64,000 nucleotides of DNA from Leishmania donovani (GCF_000227135.1 NC_018255.1:298831-362830), one strand, 5' to 3'. Positions 41,601-52,331 are shown, counted from the stretch's first letter. Made by a program: numbers and translations. Notes: generated by a model from the letters alone, not told the origin.

Positions 41601-43105
41601 GCAAGCGGCCATTCAATCTCTACCCTAGCCGCGTCTCGGACGGCGTGCTGTCCTCGCACAATAGGGCAGACAATCGACTGCAGTGCCGACGAGACTTGGC
41701 GAAGGGTACCACCGTCGCCGCTCCGACGTCCCCGCGAAGGTCTGCCCCCACACCGAGTCCACAGCCTACCGAGAATGACCTCCGCTGCAACCGCGGAAGC
41801 ACATCCCCAACTCTCTTGTCAACCTCCAGTAGCTTCATCGACACGCCGAGCTGTGGCTGTGATGATGGCTGTGGCGGCGGCAGCAACCTTGCAGCGGTGG
41901 CCGCGTCGTCATCGCAGTATGTGCTGTTCTCTGCGTCGTCGAGCCCCGCTCGCTGTTGCAGTTCGGATGCTCAGCTGCCACTTCTGCGACCCTCGATGTC
42001 GATGAACAGGACTCCCACTGTGCATGCCGCCTCCCCAGCCTCTGCACCACAGACCTCGCCGTCGTCTGCGCGGGAGAACGGAGGCTCCGCCACCATCCCC
42101 GAAAACCACCGCGCGTACACGCGACGGCGCACCTTACCGGACATGAGCAACATCGAGAGTAGTACGCTGGAACACTCCCGTAGCCGAAGTGCCAGTCAGA
42201 GCGGAAGCGTGCTGAGCACTGCGTTTCCCACGAACTGCGCAATGCGACTCGCCGTGCACACTCGCCACGACACGCTCAGTGTGGAGTTGGGCGAGCCTGA
42301 CTGGGAAAGTGAGGAAAGCCGCGGACGGACCCCCATGTTGGGCGATGCAACCGACGTTGCATCTTCGGCGCAGCCGAGCCCCTCTCACGATCACCAGGAA
42401 GGAGTGGGTGGTGCAGGCGGGGTTGTAGAGAAAGGAGAAGTGAACGCGAAGCGGCGGCATCGCATCCACGCGCTGAAAAGCTTCGCAGGTGCGGACGGCG
42501 GCGGCAGCGGTGGCAACGCCTCAGCGAGCTCGAACTATGGATTGGTGATGGGTGATCACCGGCTGTCCTTGGACGGCGACCCGGCGACGCCGGCGTCCCC
42601 GCGCGCACGTCGGAAGCGGCGGCCCGCCGTCGCTGCATCCAGAGACGGGGCGCCAAGCCCTGCTTCGCCCCAAGCCACGCGCCATTTCTCCTCCCAGGCG
42701 GCGCTGCAGTCGCCGTCAGCGGTAGACTACGACTTCACGTGCTCGACGGTGTCTGCGTCACCGCCGGTGTCTCTCTTATGCCTGCCCACGCTCATCGCCA
42801 ACAGCGCCTACACTCCGCCCAGCCCACCGGTGCTTCTCATTGACGACGTCGTGCACAAGATCCGCTTGAGTGACGCCTATGCCCCGTACTGCTACCGCCA
42901 TCCTTCCTACGTGTCGGCGGTGAACCCGTCCACCAACATGGAGGGCAAGGTGCTCGACCACATATTATACGAGGATGAGCACGTCGTGTGCGGCGGGGTG
43001 CTGCGGCTCGGAGAGCGACAGGAGCTTCCGAATGCGCGGGTGCCGAGTGATCACTATATGATCGGGAGCGTGCTGATCCCGATCCAGGAATTGCACCGGG
43101 CTTGA
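38690..43105 (+). CDS. CCR4/nocturnin-like EEP-family nuclease with large insertions
   Basis: The protein has 1,471 residues. The first 300 are Ser/Ala/Thr-rich and disordered. An endonuclease/exonuclease/phosphatase fold of the CCR4/Angel/nocturnin type then starts at KVIGYNILASR (N315). Its motifs are spread over the rest: metal-ligand glutamate in LLLEEI (E359/E360), ISIFYK-like VSIFYKAARF (about 600), GGDFNAE (D823, N825) and the C-terminal VPSDHY (D1454, H1455). All key catalytic residues are present, so mRNA deadenylation or a related phosphodiesterase activity is plausible. Two long low-complexity insertions, about 395-585 and 850-1365, inflate it far beyond the usual 400-600 residues. 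The ATG at 38690 is used; upstream in-frame sequence is A/T-tract. Confidence 0.88.
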   Translation: MMPRSNGEAADGSGTVGGTHSGGHQNRVCVAPENPARSLATMSSSNNVFSLVAATPDVNISDYQPLQVPRTTTVRHVTMSNGGGLPLQRTSASEFSSLAGIRSMRSGANTSAASEDQPLPMLTMLPFSSASSVTKSAGSTGVGVESGIGGSGAATTGAAAMTTSIGPGTSSAGRSMTLLERRNNRERSALSLSCLSGLNVEKLQESMRETSLVFNSQETPEPVSQGWSKTVASAALLSDYAMPSVRASPPGAGDVPRSTAAHSARQATAKFQGQAPRPPSSGEDGSGPRRSHPISTSESRTIDEIPGALKVIGYNILASRLASTDLYPACPPSVLSEEYRLDLIKEELRRVDPDILLLEEISVAAHERTLGPYLRTALGMEGHHVVITDRNGAPRCAPLTQQSKGAAAFSPALAIPFGIPCSTEKRPNSVSMTATLAGAAACNSDASARRGAAGGAANGSGDVDRRSNSPHLPQLAETSWSRRSSRRSSVVAASRFPASSCGTPAIWQKRGEALPLQHPQPFSMPQQEMSCSSLEDPQIQPKAMTDEESMQRSCSAAEFTQGATARVNRQTMGSGAPPAVLRAEKATEEALGHRRVEMDGVSIFYKAARFRELEVMPVLFNRLAAAEKRLTRYEHKKLQVDSHNVALVVVLQDMQVIGVSRIYVVAAVHLIWQRINAQLWQAHQLLRVMEGLKHKYCKGYVDLVYPSGRGSIACDSAVTQPPSIIDTPLMREGTRRHAQDDVAPQPSLPTPLPLQQPRALSARCQSIVPSRATTEASDPAGDSDGSRLFNVAATDRMRCRYASVCSGVASSPTSSVTCIIGGDFNAERSGPVMEYLRTGRVPGGAEVMEYWRAPKSESPVPLDRTDERGTGRATARGEVNALRPTPPPPSKVPPPTLYGVLNPAGQEMIRISPHNSMHSSLCSTGSPPSVLPRRATKSPPRNSVSNAASAAATGNGTGDDLCLHQPYTPLSKRPFNLYPSRVSDGVLSSHNRADNRLQCRRDLAKGTTVAAPTSPRRSAPTPSPQPTENDLRCNRGSTSPTLLSTSSSFIDTPSCGCDDGCGGGSNLAAVAASSSQYVLFSASSSPARCCSSDAQLPLLRPSMSMNRTPTVHAASPASAPQTSPSSARENGGSATIPENHRAYTRRRTLPDMSNIESSTLEHSRSRSASQSGSVLSTAFPTNCAMRLAVHTRHDTLSVELGEPDWESEESRGRTPMLGDATDVASSAQPSPSHDHQEGVGGAGGVVEKGEVNAKRRHRIHALKSFAGADGGGSGGNASASSNYGLVMGDHRLSLDGDPATPASPRARRKRRPAVAASRDGAPSPASPQATRHFSSQAALQSPSAVDYDFTCSTVSASPPVSLLCLPTLIANSAYTPPSPPVLLIDDVVHKIRLSDAYAPYCYRHPSYVSAVNPSTNMEGKVLDHILYEDEHVVCGGVLRLGERQELPNARVPSDHYMIGSVLIPIQELHRA

Positions 43106-45905
43106 GGCGTGGCTGGCGGTTACTGCTTGAGGGGGAGGGAGGGATGGGGGAGTGCGCAAAAGGCGAAGAGGTGCACGGGGTAGGATGCATCGATGTGCGT
43201 GCGCAGCGCGAGGCATACAAACCACATCTTTTTATTTTGTCGTTTCGCTGGTTGTCATCCGTTTCTCGCACATCCACGTTTACTCCGATTTGACGACTTC
43301 CTTTGGCTTTCTCGAAGACGCTATACATGCACTCACGGACACACACACACACACATACACTCGCATAAGAAGTGTACACACTCAAATCACCAGTTATGAC
43401 GGAGATGTGCGTGTAAGAACAGAAGAAGAAGTGAAGATAGCCATCTTGGTCTCTTTGTTGTTGTTTTCCTTCTACGCGGGAGCACAGTGTGCTGGTGGGT
43501 ACGGAGCAACGAGGGGGAGATGGGTAGGTCTTGCTGAGGTGGCAGGTTCCTGTGGGTGCGTGTGTGGAGTTGTGTAGGATCTAGTGGGCGAGGGACGTAT
43601 GCCACTTGCATCTGATGTGCTCCTTCCCGTCGGTTTACGTCTTTTGATTTTGATTCCATGTAAGGCTTTGAAAATCGCTTTTTGGTTGCAACCCTGTTTG
43701 CCTTCTCCTCCTTCTCCTCGCCTTCTCCCTCTCTGCCCCCCCCCCGCGAAACCCATACTTGCGTGTATTCACCTCTCTCACTCTATCCGTGTGTGCGTCT
43801 GTGTCTGTGCGTATGTGCGCGTAGACGTCTGCGCTCTCTTTCTTGTCCATGTACGTTCTCTCTCGCTGTCCCTCCGCTGTTTTTTCTTGTTGAATTTCTT
43901 ACTGAGTGTGCACGCTCTCTCTGCCTCTCGTCCTCCCGTCGTTTTATGTATTTATGTGTGTGCGTGTATATGCGCGACCAAATCGACTTCGGTTTCACCT
44001 TCGGCTTCGGTGCCTCCTTCCTCCTCGTCCTCGTTGGATGTTCTGTCTGTAATCGCCTTTTTTTTTTACGGCGGTAGTGGATATGTGAATGCTGTTGTTA
44101 ATACCGCTGCTGTTGTGGGGCAGGTCTCCTCTCTCTGTGTGTAGCATGTACTACTACTATTTTGCTTCGCTCTCCTCTTTTTTTTTCGTATGTTGTTTGG
44201 AGTTGATATGGTCTTCTTTGCCGCTACTGCCCGTCCTCCACCTTGTTTTCTTCCCAGCGCTGTCCGCGCACTCTGCACTGGGCTCTCTCTTTCTGTGTCT
44301 TGTGCTTTTATGAACGACTGTGTTCTGAGGAAGAGGGAGACATGTCGACCGGTCACCGTCGGTGCCCGTCTCATTGGTCTCGTGGTGGTGGAGGGAGAGC
44401 AAAGGTAATGAGAGGGGCGGTATACACTTCCCATCTCTCGCCTTGTCGTTGCTGTCGTCCTCCACTTCCATGACCGTCATCCTTCTCCCACCCTCCCGGA
44501 CGCCTCGCCTCTCTCTCGTTGTCCACCACCTCGTCAACGCTTTTTTTTTCAACGCTGCCGCACTTTTCGCGTCTAACTTCAGTGTTGTCCTCGCGTTTCC
44601 CATAGATGCAATACGTAAAGGAAAGAGAGCAGCACACAACCCTCCTCCTCTCCCATGCGTGTGCGGTGCGCAGCACCAGAGGGACTTCAAAAGAAGAATA
44701 AAAAAGTGGCTGATGGGGAAGATGAGTGATGGTGGTGGCTCTATGCAGTGCTTTACTCTCTTGCTACAGCTTCTCACTTCCATGGTGCCGCTCCTCCTCA
44801 TTTTTCCTGCTCATCATCTCTCCCTCTTCTTTTGATATCCCGTGAGTCCAGTGTTGCTGCTGTTGCCGGCTGAAGCGTAATTATGTCTGCACGTGTCTTC
44901 GTCTCCCACCTCCCCACTCCTCTTCCCTGTCGTGTGCGGTGCTCTCTCGAGCTTCTCTCGGAGTCGCGGCCTCCCTCCTCCCTCTTCCCTCCTCCTTCCT
45001 TCCTTCCTGCCGCCCCCTCTTTTTCTTTGAGAGAATTTTTCCCATGTGTTTCCTTGCCTCTTGGTTCTTCTTCCACGCCATTCAGACTTCCCGCATGTAC
45101 ATGGTTCATTCTACTCTATCCATCTCGTTTTGCCTTCCCGTGCTACACGAATGTGTGTCTCTCTCCGCTTCACAATGCCCGAACGCGCACGCATCAACGC
45201 ATAAAAAATGTCAGAATGCAAAGGAAACAATAACAAAAAAAAAGACAAGGCAGAATGTGTCAGAGGCGTGGGCACACATCCGGAGACACTACAACAGCGG
45301 CACGCGCTCGATAAAGTCCCCGTCGTGCACGCTCGTGTCTGGATGTGTGATTGTTTGTGCGCTGCTCTTCATTGAGACACGCACCCGAGTATCTACATCG
45401 ATTACTCGGCACTCCTGTTGCAACTCTGGGCTCGCGCGCTTTTCCGCTCCCTTTTGTTTTGAATTTTCGTTCCTCCCCTCCCACCGTGCCTTTGCCTGCT
45501 GCCCGCCACACGGACCGATGAAGATGCAGCGCCGCCCTCACCCCATGTTTCTCTTTTCGTCCCTCGTGTCTCACCTCGTCTCTTCCCCCTCTCTCTTGCA
45601 TTCGTTTCGGTCGCCGGCAGTGGTGGTGGTGCTGGTGGTTTTTTCGCGCCAGGAAAAGGGGGAAAACAGGAATACAAGAAACGCCGTTGCTTCCAATTTT
45701 CGGTTTCTCATGCGGGATCTGCTTGCTTCTCTCACAGCAAGACACAAAACTTGCTTGCGCCTGGGTTTGTGTGGCCCTTGCTGAGCTTTCTGCCTCTCTC
45801 ACACCCTTTTGTGTATACGTGCGTGCTGAGATGACCCTTTCACCCTGACACGCGGCTCACAATACCGAGCGCGGTGAAAAAAAAAGCGATGATTTTCTTT
45901 TTTTT
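43106..45905. other. Long intergenic spacer
   Basis: About 2.8 kb with no supported gene. It is pyrimidine-rich (43700-43760, 44935-45030) with a CA tract at 43338-43355, a C9 run near 43737 and T-runs near 44062 and 44542. Translated frames are low-complexity. Confidence 0.5.
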
Positions 45906-46512
45906 CAAATGGCCCTTCCCGGCACGATGCGTGCCGCTGCGGACTTCCGCGACGCGAACAACCCGCTTAAGTTACGGATGACTGCAAGCATGCAGTGGAC
46001 ATCGCTGTCGGCCTTGACAATGCACTTAGCGACAAGGGTGTCGATTGGCGTCTGCTGGCTCTCCGAGGCCCTTTTCAAGCGCAAGAAGGCCCTCTAGGGA
46101 GACTGGCTCGCCAGTAGTCGCAGTGACGCTTTTTTGAGGAGCTGCAAGGACTCAATAAATTGCGTAAAGCGCATGGCTTGCTCATGAAGGCGCTGAACAT
46201 GGATGGTGCGGGAAAGATGACGCCGAGGGACTCTCAGCTCATGTACGACACCTGGGTTTACCCCTGCCCCTACCCGAAAGCAGAGCATGCTGAACAAGTG
46301 GCTGCAACTTATCGGACAGTGCGGTTGCTGCTTCGTGGTGGGCCCCGGCGCAGGGGCCCTGGCGAACAATGCCTGCCCCCACAAGTGCCGGATCACCGGC
46401 GCCGGTTTCACCATGTACACGGGTGTGCGGTATCTGGTGCAGCACAACTTTGTGAACCAGAAGGTGCAGGGAGGACACCTTCCGCGATACAGTGTCTCAG
46501 CTGGCGGACCTA
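45906..46512 (+). pseudogene. Probable decayed gene with in-frame stops and frameshifts
   Basis: Protein-like sequence is split over frames. One frame reads VTDDCKHAVDIAVGLDNAL and on to GRLARQ (45971-46114). It hits TAG 46115 and TGA 46124, then continues RFFEELQGLNKLRKAHG and MTPRDSQLMYDTWVYPCPYP to about 46285. The following coding-like part (MLNKWLQLIGQCGCC to YLVQHNFVNQK, 46287-46470) is in another frame. Upstream, MRAAADFRDANNPLKL (45927-45974) is in that second frame too. At least two stops and probably two frameshifts are needed to explain this, so it looks like a relic. I do not recognise the parent family. It could also be a chance mix of frames. Confidence 0.45.
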
Positions 46513-48447
46513 AACAGGGCCAGATGAGGTCAACAGGGAGGGCGTCAGCGCCCTCGTGTAAGCAAAAAGAAAACAAAAAACTGCATGCGCTTCATCGAAA
46601 CGAAGCTCGGCCCCGGAAGACTAGCGCCAGGGACGGGGGGGGATGGGCTGCCGGCTACACCTCACTCGCGCTGGGCTTCGCGCGCGGCATTTGTGTGGTT
46701 GAAGGTACCGCACCTGTAGCCTCCCGACCTTCCGTTGCTCTACTAGTTGGGCGGGCGGTCAGCTGTTTGTCTTCATGCTTTCCCCCGTCTCTTATCGTTT
46801 TATGGGTGTGCTCCCTTTTTTTTTCGTGTTGCTTTTTCCCCGCACTGCATCCCTCGTGCCTTATCAACGAACACGCCCACTTGTTGTTATGGTGTTCCAT
46901 TTCGTTGCTGTTGCCCCGCGGACACCTGCGGCACCCCGGCAGAGCCTCTACCTTTCCCTGCGGCTTCCCACTCACGCGCCCACATGCAAGGGAGCGGGGG
47001 AAAGGGGGAGGGGCGAGGTCTGTGACTGGGGTGGCCACAGGGTCCGTCAGCGCGATGCGTCTTAATAGGCGTGCCGCCTCGCTTAGAGATCAGTGGTGGG
47101 CCTGGGTGATTGAGGCATCTCAAGAACTCACACGATGAAGTAAGCGGCATGCAACAGCGGCACCTGAGGCTTTCTATCCTGCCTTGGAGCTTCGCTTGCC
47201 TCTGTGTTTTCTTTCTGTTTGTTTTCACGGCGCACATCACCGGGCCCTCTCCCCACCAGCTCCTTTCTTCTTTGGTTTCGTTCGTCGCACCCTCTGCTCC
47301 GCCATCAAGAAACTCCAACGTCATGCGCTGCCGTGTGGTGGGAGTTCGAGAACAGGGCACCTCTCAGCCTCCCGCTCGGTTTATTTGCCAAAGATGTAAA
47401 GCCGTGCTGGGCAGGAGAGTGGGCGTTACCTGCTTCTCTCTCGTTAGGGGCGTCGCTTTCCGCCGCGGTATTGTTTCCGTCCTTTGCCGTTGTTCAACGT
47501 TATTCTTCTCGACACTTCCTCCACCACCCCCTTCCTCAGCCTGCGGAACGGCGACGGGGCGCACTATACCGCCCCTCCAGCCACAACACCTCCCATACCA
47601 AGACTTCCGGATCTTTTCTCAGCTGCGCGCTCCTCTACCCGTATCCGATCCACCGCCTCTGATGTAGTCTAATACCCCCCCCCCCACGCACACACTTCAC
47701 CCTTCCCCTCCCTTCGGTAAGGCAGCGAAGAAGACAAGACGCGCATGGCAAAGCGCACGCGCCACGTTCTCCTCCCCCTCCCCCGATTCGTTTCTTTTCG
47801 TTCTTACGCGCCCTGTCCCTTGCTCGCTTGCTTATTGTTTTTTTTTTTCGTTGGCTGCTTCTCTGTGTTTCCGCCTCCCTGATCCGCTCGCCCACGTGCG
47901 CCTGTGTGCCGGTGGCTGCGAACGCGTGTGTGCGTGCGCACGTGCACGTGAATTGGAAACGTGAGGGGGGTGGTTCGATGCAACTCACGTGACGATCGCA
48001 AATCGCTGCAGCGGCAAGGGCAGTCGCATGCGCGCGCACACCCCCGCTGAAGGACGGGAAGGCAAACGGACAGACAGACAACACCGCAGCAGAGGAGCCT
48101 TGGCTGTGAAAAGAGAAATACTGTCGCTTGAAAAGAGTTAAGGGTGCTGCCGACTACGGCTCTGCCTCTTCTCAAACAGGCGGGAGGGATGGAAGAGGTG
48201 CTTCCTTGGTGCTGTCGGCGCTAAATTCGCGTGTCGCTCCACCCCGCTCTTCGTGCGCTCGTGTGCTGTGCATGCATGCCGTTGAAGAGGACTGCACTTT
48301 CACAACTGGCGAATGCTCTTCACATCTCTCTCTTTCCCTCTCCTTACACGTTGCTCCTCACATTCTCTCGGCCCGCAACACTGCACCTAACCAGAGAGAG
48401 AGAGAAAAAAAAAAGAAAACAAAGCAAAACTTACAACCGCCGGCGTT
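46513..48447. other. Intergenic spacer
   Basis: About 1.9 kb with no supported gene. A patch at about 46940-47140 has more balanced composition than its surroundings, but I cannot assign it. C-runs near 47674-47684 and T/C-rich sequence before the next gene are visible. Confidence 0.45.
48393..48394 (+). promoter_or_regulatory. Predicted spliced-leader acceptor for mitochondrial S16
   Basis: A T/C tract (48321-48368) is followed by no AG until CCAG at 48391-48394, leaving a leader of about 53 nt. Confidence 0.45.
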
Positions 48448-49017
48448 ATGTTTTGGACAAGCACGGTGCTGTGCGCGCGTGCCCTGGTGGATCGCAAGTC
48501 CCCACAGCTCTGGGGTGCGCCTGGTGCGCCGATCATCCGCATGCGTGGCCACCACGTGACATGGAAGTTCCAGTCGTATGACATGTTTGTCGAGCACACG
48601 CACCGGCGCCGCAACTCCGACATCCGTCTTCTGCACTACCTCGGCAAGCACTGCCCTCACCCGCAAAAGTCGCTTTGGTCGCCCGACACCCCGGTTACGC
48701 AGGACCGGCACTTGTTCATGCTGACCACGATCGACGTGGACGCCTTCAAGTATTGGTTTGGTGTCAAGCGATGCCGCCTCTCCGTAGGCCCGTGGAACAT
48801 TCTCGCGAAGTCTGGGCTGCTTCCCCCGTCGCACAAGCAGAACTCGAAGATCATGCCGAAACCGATCTTTGACAAAGAGCAGCTGATGAGGTACTACCTG
48901 GCCAACCGCAAAGACCAGCGGCAGATGGAGCGGGAGGACTACTTGAACTACAAAAATAGTATGGTGAAGTCGCCAGAGGAGCGTGCGGCGGAGCGGCCGG
49001 TGGCGCCCTTTTTGTAA
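48448..49017 (+). CDS. Mitochondrial ribosomal protein bS16m
   Basis: This 189-residue protein has the S16 pattern in a diverged form. The first strand appears as IIRMRGHHVTWKFQSYDMFVEHT (bacterial: IRLxRxGxKxxPFYxIVVxDS), followed by DIRLLHYLGKHCP for the IExLGxYxP step. TTIDVDAFKYWFGVKRCRLS and WNILAKSGLLPP then match the DxxRxxYWxxxGAxxS and LLxxAGLxP steps. An N-terminal basic presequence (about 1-20) and a C-terminal charged extension (about 140-189) add to the usual 80-90 residues, as is common in kinetoplastid mitoribosomes. It would sit in the small subunit in the mitochondrial matrix. The assignment rests on pattern alignment by eye. Confidence 0.8.
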   Translation: MFWTSTVLCARALVDRKSPQLWGAPGAPIIRMRGHHVTWKFQSYDMFVEHTHRRRNSDIRLLHYLGKHCPHPQKSLWSPDTPVTQDRHLFMLTTIDVDAFKYWFGVKRCRLSVGPWNILAKSGLLPPSHKQNSKIMPKPIFDKEQLMRYYLANRKDQRQMEREDYLNYKNSMVKSPEERAAERPVAPFL

Positions 49018-50205
49018 TGTCTGTTTTGACACCCCGAAAAGCGACGGCAGCAGCGAGGTACGTGCACGAAAAGACGACGTCGAGAGGTACGGTGCATAGA
49101 AGTTCACAAGAAGCCCAGTGGCACTGCAGCCTCTCGTTGACAGTCGCGTCTCGCATACAGTGCGTGTGTGTGTGTGTTTCTCGCTCTCTCGCTGCGCCTT
49201 CCTCCTGTGGTGCCTCGCTCCGGCCCTCTTCCCTCTCCACGACGCATTGTGCATCTGCGGTGTGTGTGTGTGTGTGCTGCTGTTGCGGACAAGGATGGGT
49301 CTTGATGCGCCTCTGTCTGGCGTTTGCGTGCATGTGTGCGCTTGTACGTGAGAATGAGTGACCGATGATGGCCGGCTTTGCTGCGGATGCTCCGCACATC
49401 AATTCACATACACACACACGGATATCAAAGGCAAGAACGCAATAACAACAAAAAGAATCGAAAGCGCGAAACGAGCGATGTGCAGAGCTGCAGCCCGTGC
49501 GCGCGTGATGGAAGACGTCTCACTGTGCAGCCGACCCTACTGATAATGAGGCTGGCAGCATCACGTCATTTATGTGAGCACGAGGGGAAAAAGAAGAGGA
49601 GCTGAAACGCCTGGGGTGTGTCTTCATGCATCTAAGCATGCTAGACGCGTTACTGATTGCAGCCGTGCATGCCACCTCAGTTTGAGTGCGCTCGCACACG
49701 TCATGAACGCGCCGTGTTTTGCATCCCTCAACAGGTTCTTCAGGCAATGAAGCGACTCGTCATTCGTCTCTCTCTCTCCACTTTCCCTCTCCCTCTCTCT
49801 TACGTGTATTTCTGCGTGTGGGTGTGTGCGTGTGTGCACCGCCGTAGTACCCCCGCCCTTATTTGCACGGCGTCTTTTATATTTTACCTCTGTTAGTCTC
49901 CCTCCTGCGGTGGTGGTAGCCTTGATTGCCCGTGTATTGTTGCTGTCGTTGTTATCGCTGCACCGGCACAGCCCATCGTACTCACTATCTCGGGCTCCCT
50001 TCTGTGTGTGTTTGTGTTTTCTGTTGGAGTCCCCTAGAAAAAGCGCAGAGACACACGAGCAAATTCCGTGCTGTCGTGCTGGCTCGCTGCGCCTCCGTCC
50101 CTCTCTCTCGTTCGCTTACGCGAGGGGTACTAGCGCCTCTCCGCCCTCTCCACACTCGCGACGACACCCGTGAACACAACAGAGGCACGTGCCGAAAAAA
50201 AAAAG
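49018..50205. other. Intergenic spacer
   Basis: About 1.2 kb with no supported gene. GT repeats at 49166-49179 and 49260-49276 and T/C-rich blocks at 49760-49800 and 50095-50115 are visible. Confidence 0.5.
50181..50182 (+). promoter_or_regulatory. Predicted spliced-leader acceptor for the ATOM46-like gene
   Basis: A T/C tract (50134-50156) is followed by AG 50181-50182, 24 nt before ATG 50206. An alternative AG at 50122-50123 follows an earlier T/C tract. Either supports ATG 50206 over the in-frame GTG at 50170. Confidence 0.35.
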
Positions 50206-51441
50206 ATGGAGTCGCCAATCAACCCAGCCGTGTGGAAGGTGCTCTTCAACGCTGCTCTCGGCACCCTCTCGGTCGCCATCCTCTACTCTGTCTACCACCA
50301 GAGGTACGACATGGAGTCGGCGCAGCGGGCGGCGTTCCTGGAGCTGCGCAAGGCGGACTCCGAGGAGGCCCGTGTGGCGAAGCTGACGGAGCTGCAGGCG
50401 GCATGCAAGCCGGAGGTGGTCCGCCGCCAGCCTTCTGCTCGCATGAGCGCCCTCAAGTACGGCGCCCCGATTGTGCAGATGGCGAAGCTGCAGAAGGATG
50501 GCACGAACGTGGAGAGTGTTCGCTTGGCTATCAAGGTCATCCTGTACATCTACGGCCCCGACGCCGAGGGCCGACAGAAGCTGAACAGCCTTGATGGCTA
50601 CAAGGTCCTGTTAACGACTCTAAGCGAGGCGCAGCGGCAGGGAGAGGCGGACTTGATGGAGGATGTGGCTCAGGCGCTGGATGCGCTGACAGAGGTGGAC
50701 GACTCCGAGGTCGTCCTCGACACGGATGTGCCCAAGGGTAGCGAAGGCGCCGCCACGCTGGCCCGCTTGCCGGCCACCGTGAAAATGCTGCGCATCCTCG
50801 ACCCGGAAGGCTCCGTCACGTTCCTCGCATCGCTCACGGGCATCTTTGCAAACATCTGCACTCTCGCGGAGGGTGCGGCCAACATCGGTAGTGGCGTAGA
50901 TGGGCACAGCGGCATGTCCTTCTTCTTGCGGCTGTTGGACCACACCAACCGCCGCGTCGTAGCGAACGCCATCACGGCCGTGCGCTTCCTCACTCGTGCG
51001 CAGGTCTGCCAGGAGGAGCTGATCGAGGAGGAGAACTTGACGCGCCTGGCGGACAACCTGCATGTGACCGGCGAACCGGTGGTCGTGAACTCTATCCTGA
51101 CGGTCGTCCTGGTGATGGCCGGCAGCAAGAAGTATGGCGAGGCCTTCTTCTCCGGGATCGCCTCCAGCACTATTCCCAGCACCCTCTTCGAGTTGTGGAT
51201 ACGCTCCCCTGAGAAATCGCTGCGCAGTCGTGCGGAGGTGCTGTCGCGTTTGCTGCTGCGCATCCCGCAGACAGCCCCCATCGCGGCTGCTCTATTCGAG
51301 CGCTTCCGCCCACAGCTGGAGGAGCGCCGCCGGCGTGATGAGGAGGAGTACAAGCAGCAGATGCAGCAGATGCAGCAGAACCAGATGATGCAGCGAATGA
51401 TGATGGAACAGATGGGCATTGATCCCTCCATGATGGGCTAG
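50206..51441 (+). CDS. ATOM46-like mitochondrial outer-membrane import receptor
   Basis: This 411-residue protein has a single N-terminal membrane segment (about residues 10-28, VLFNAALGTLSVAILYSVY) preceded by few charges, typical of a signal anchor with a cytosolic C-terminus. The body is all-helical with armadillo-like repeats (SVRLAIKVILYIYG, VVANAITAVRFLTRA, VVVNSILTVVLVMAG). The C-terminus is Met/Gln-rich (KQQMQQMQQNQMMQRM). Size, anchor and ARM repeats match ATOM46, a kinetoplastid-specific receptor of the outer-membrane translocase that binds hydrophilic mitochondrial precursors. An alternative is another signal-anchored ARM protein. The ATG at 50206 gives the correct anchor position. 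Confidence 0.7.
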   Translation: MESPINPAVWKVLFNAALGTLSVAILYSVYHQRYDMESAQRAAFLELRKADSEEARVAKLTELQAACKPEVVRRQPSARMSALKYGAPIVQMAKLQKDGTNVESVRLAIKVILYIYGPDAEGRQKLNSLDGYKVLLTTLSEAQRQGEADLMEDVAQALDALTEVDDSEVVLDTDVPKGSEGAATLARLPATVKMLRILDPEGSVTFLASLTGIFANICTLAEGAANIGSGVDGHSGMSFFLRLLDHTNRRVVANAITAVRFLTRAQVCQEELIEEENLTRLADNLHVTGEPVVVNSILTVVLVMAGSKKYGEAFFSGIASSTIPSTLFELWIRSPEKSLRSRAEVLSRLLLRIPQTAPIAAALFERFRPQLEERRRRDEEEYKQQMQQMQQNQMMQRMMMEQMGIDPSMMG

Positions 51442-52331
51442 GCGCGGCAATACCTGGAATGAGGGGACACCCACCAGGTATGCCATCAAGCCGCACCAAG
51501 CGGATGAGAATACCACGATGCCGTCGCGCGCACTCAAAGACCATCGCAAAGCGTGTATGAGGAGAGCCGGCACGTCGCAGTGCACGTCCACGGCTGTGTG
51601 ATGTGTATGCGCTCACACCGTACGATCATCCCTGTCTCTGACCCACATCGTTTGGCTGTGTAAGTCTTCTCTTTCCATCAGGCAGTGCTCCTTCATCTCG
51701 ACTTTTCATTTTTTCGTGTGTGGGGCGGCGGCTTTTGTGCGCGTGGGCCGCAACGGCGTCTTTGCTCGAGGGCAGTGCAGCGGATCACCAACTTGGGTTA
51801 GTTTTGCAGGCTATATGCGCGTGCGCACGTCTCTGAATGTTCTTCTCTCTTGCCTGCACGCTGGATCGTACGGATGGGGTCTACTATGTGCGTCGTGGTT
51901 CGTTGTTTAAGATCCGACATATAAAACAAAAGTGGAGGGTGGCATACACTCAGGCGATCCCGCGCAAGTGAGAGGCGAAACGAGCGAGCTGGAGAAGGTC
52001 TTTGGAGCAGCGGCGTGCTTGTGTGGAAAGGGCGAGAGGCTTCGTTGTCGGCTCGTGGAGATGAGCAGCAGAGTAAGGAAACGGGGCAATCGAATCGAGG
52101 AAGAGCAAGAGAAGCGCACCCAACGACGTCACGTGGCGTACCTAGGATGCGTGTGGTGCGCGCCGGTGCGTCGCGGCGTGCCCTCTCTCTTTGACTTCTC
52201 GACGGTTTTCCCTTTTCTTCTGTCTTCCTCACTCCCCTCGGCCTTCCGCCGAGCTCGGAGGACAGGACTGATAGCAGTTTTAGCGCCGCTTTCAGTCTCC
52301 CTACCTTGTCCTCTTCATGTGCGTCTCTCTG

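Noticed and set aside
44939..45784. Plus-strand open frame of 281 codons after the EEP gene
   Set aside because: Ser/Leu/Phe/Cys-rich translation of pyrimidine spacer; no protein-like pattern.
46287..47138. Single intact gene of 283 codons
   Set aside because: Only the first 60-70 codons look protein-like; the rest is spacer translation, so it is treated as part of a decayed gene.
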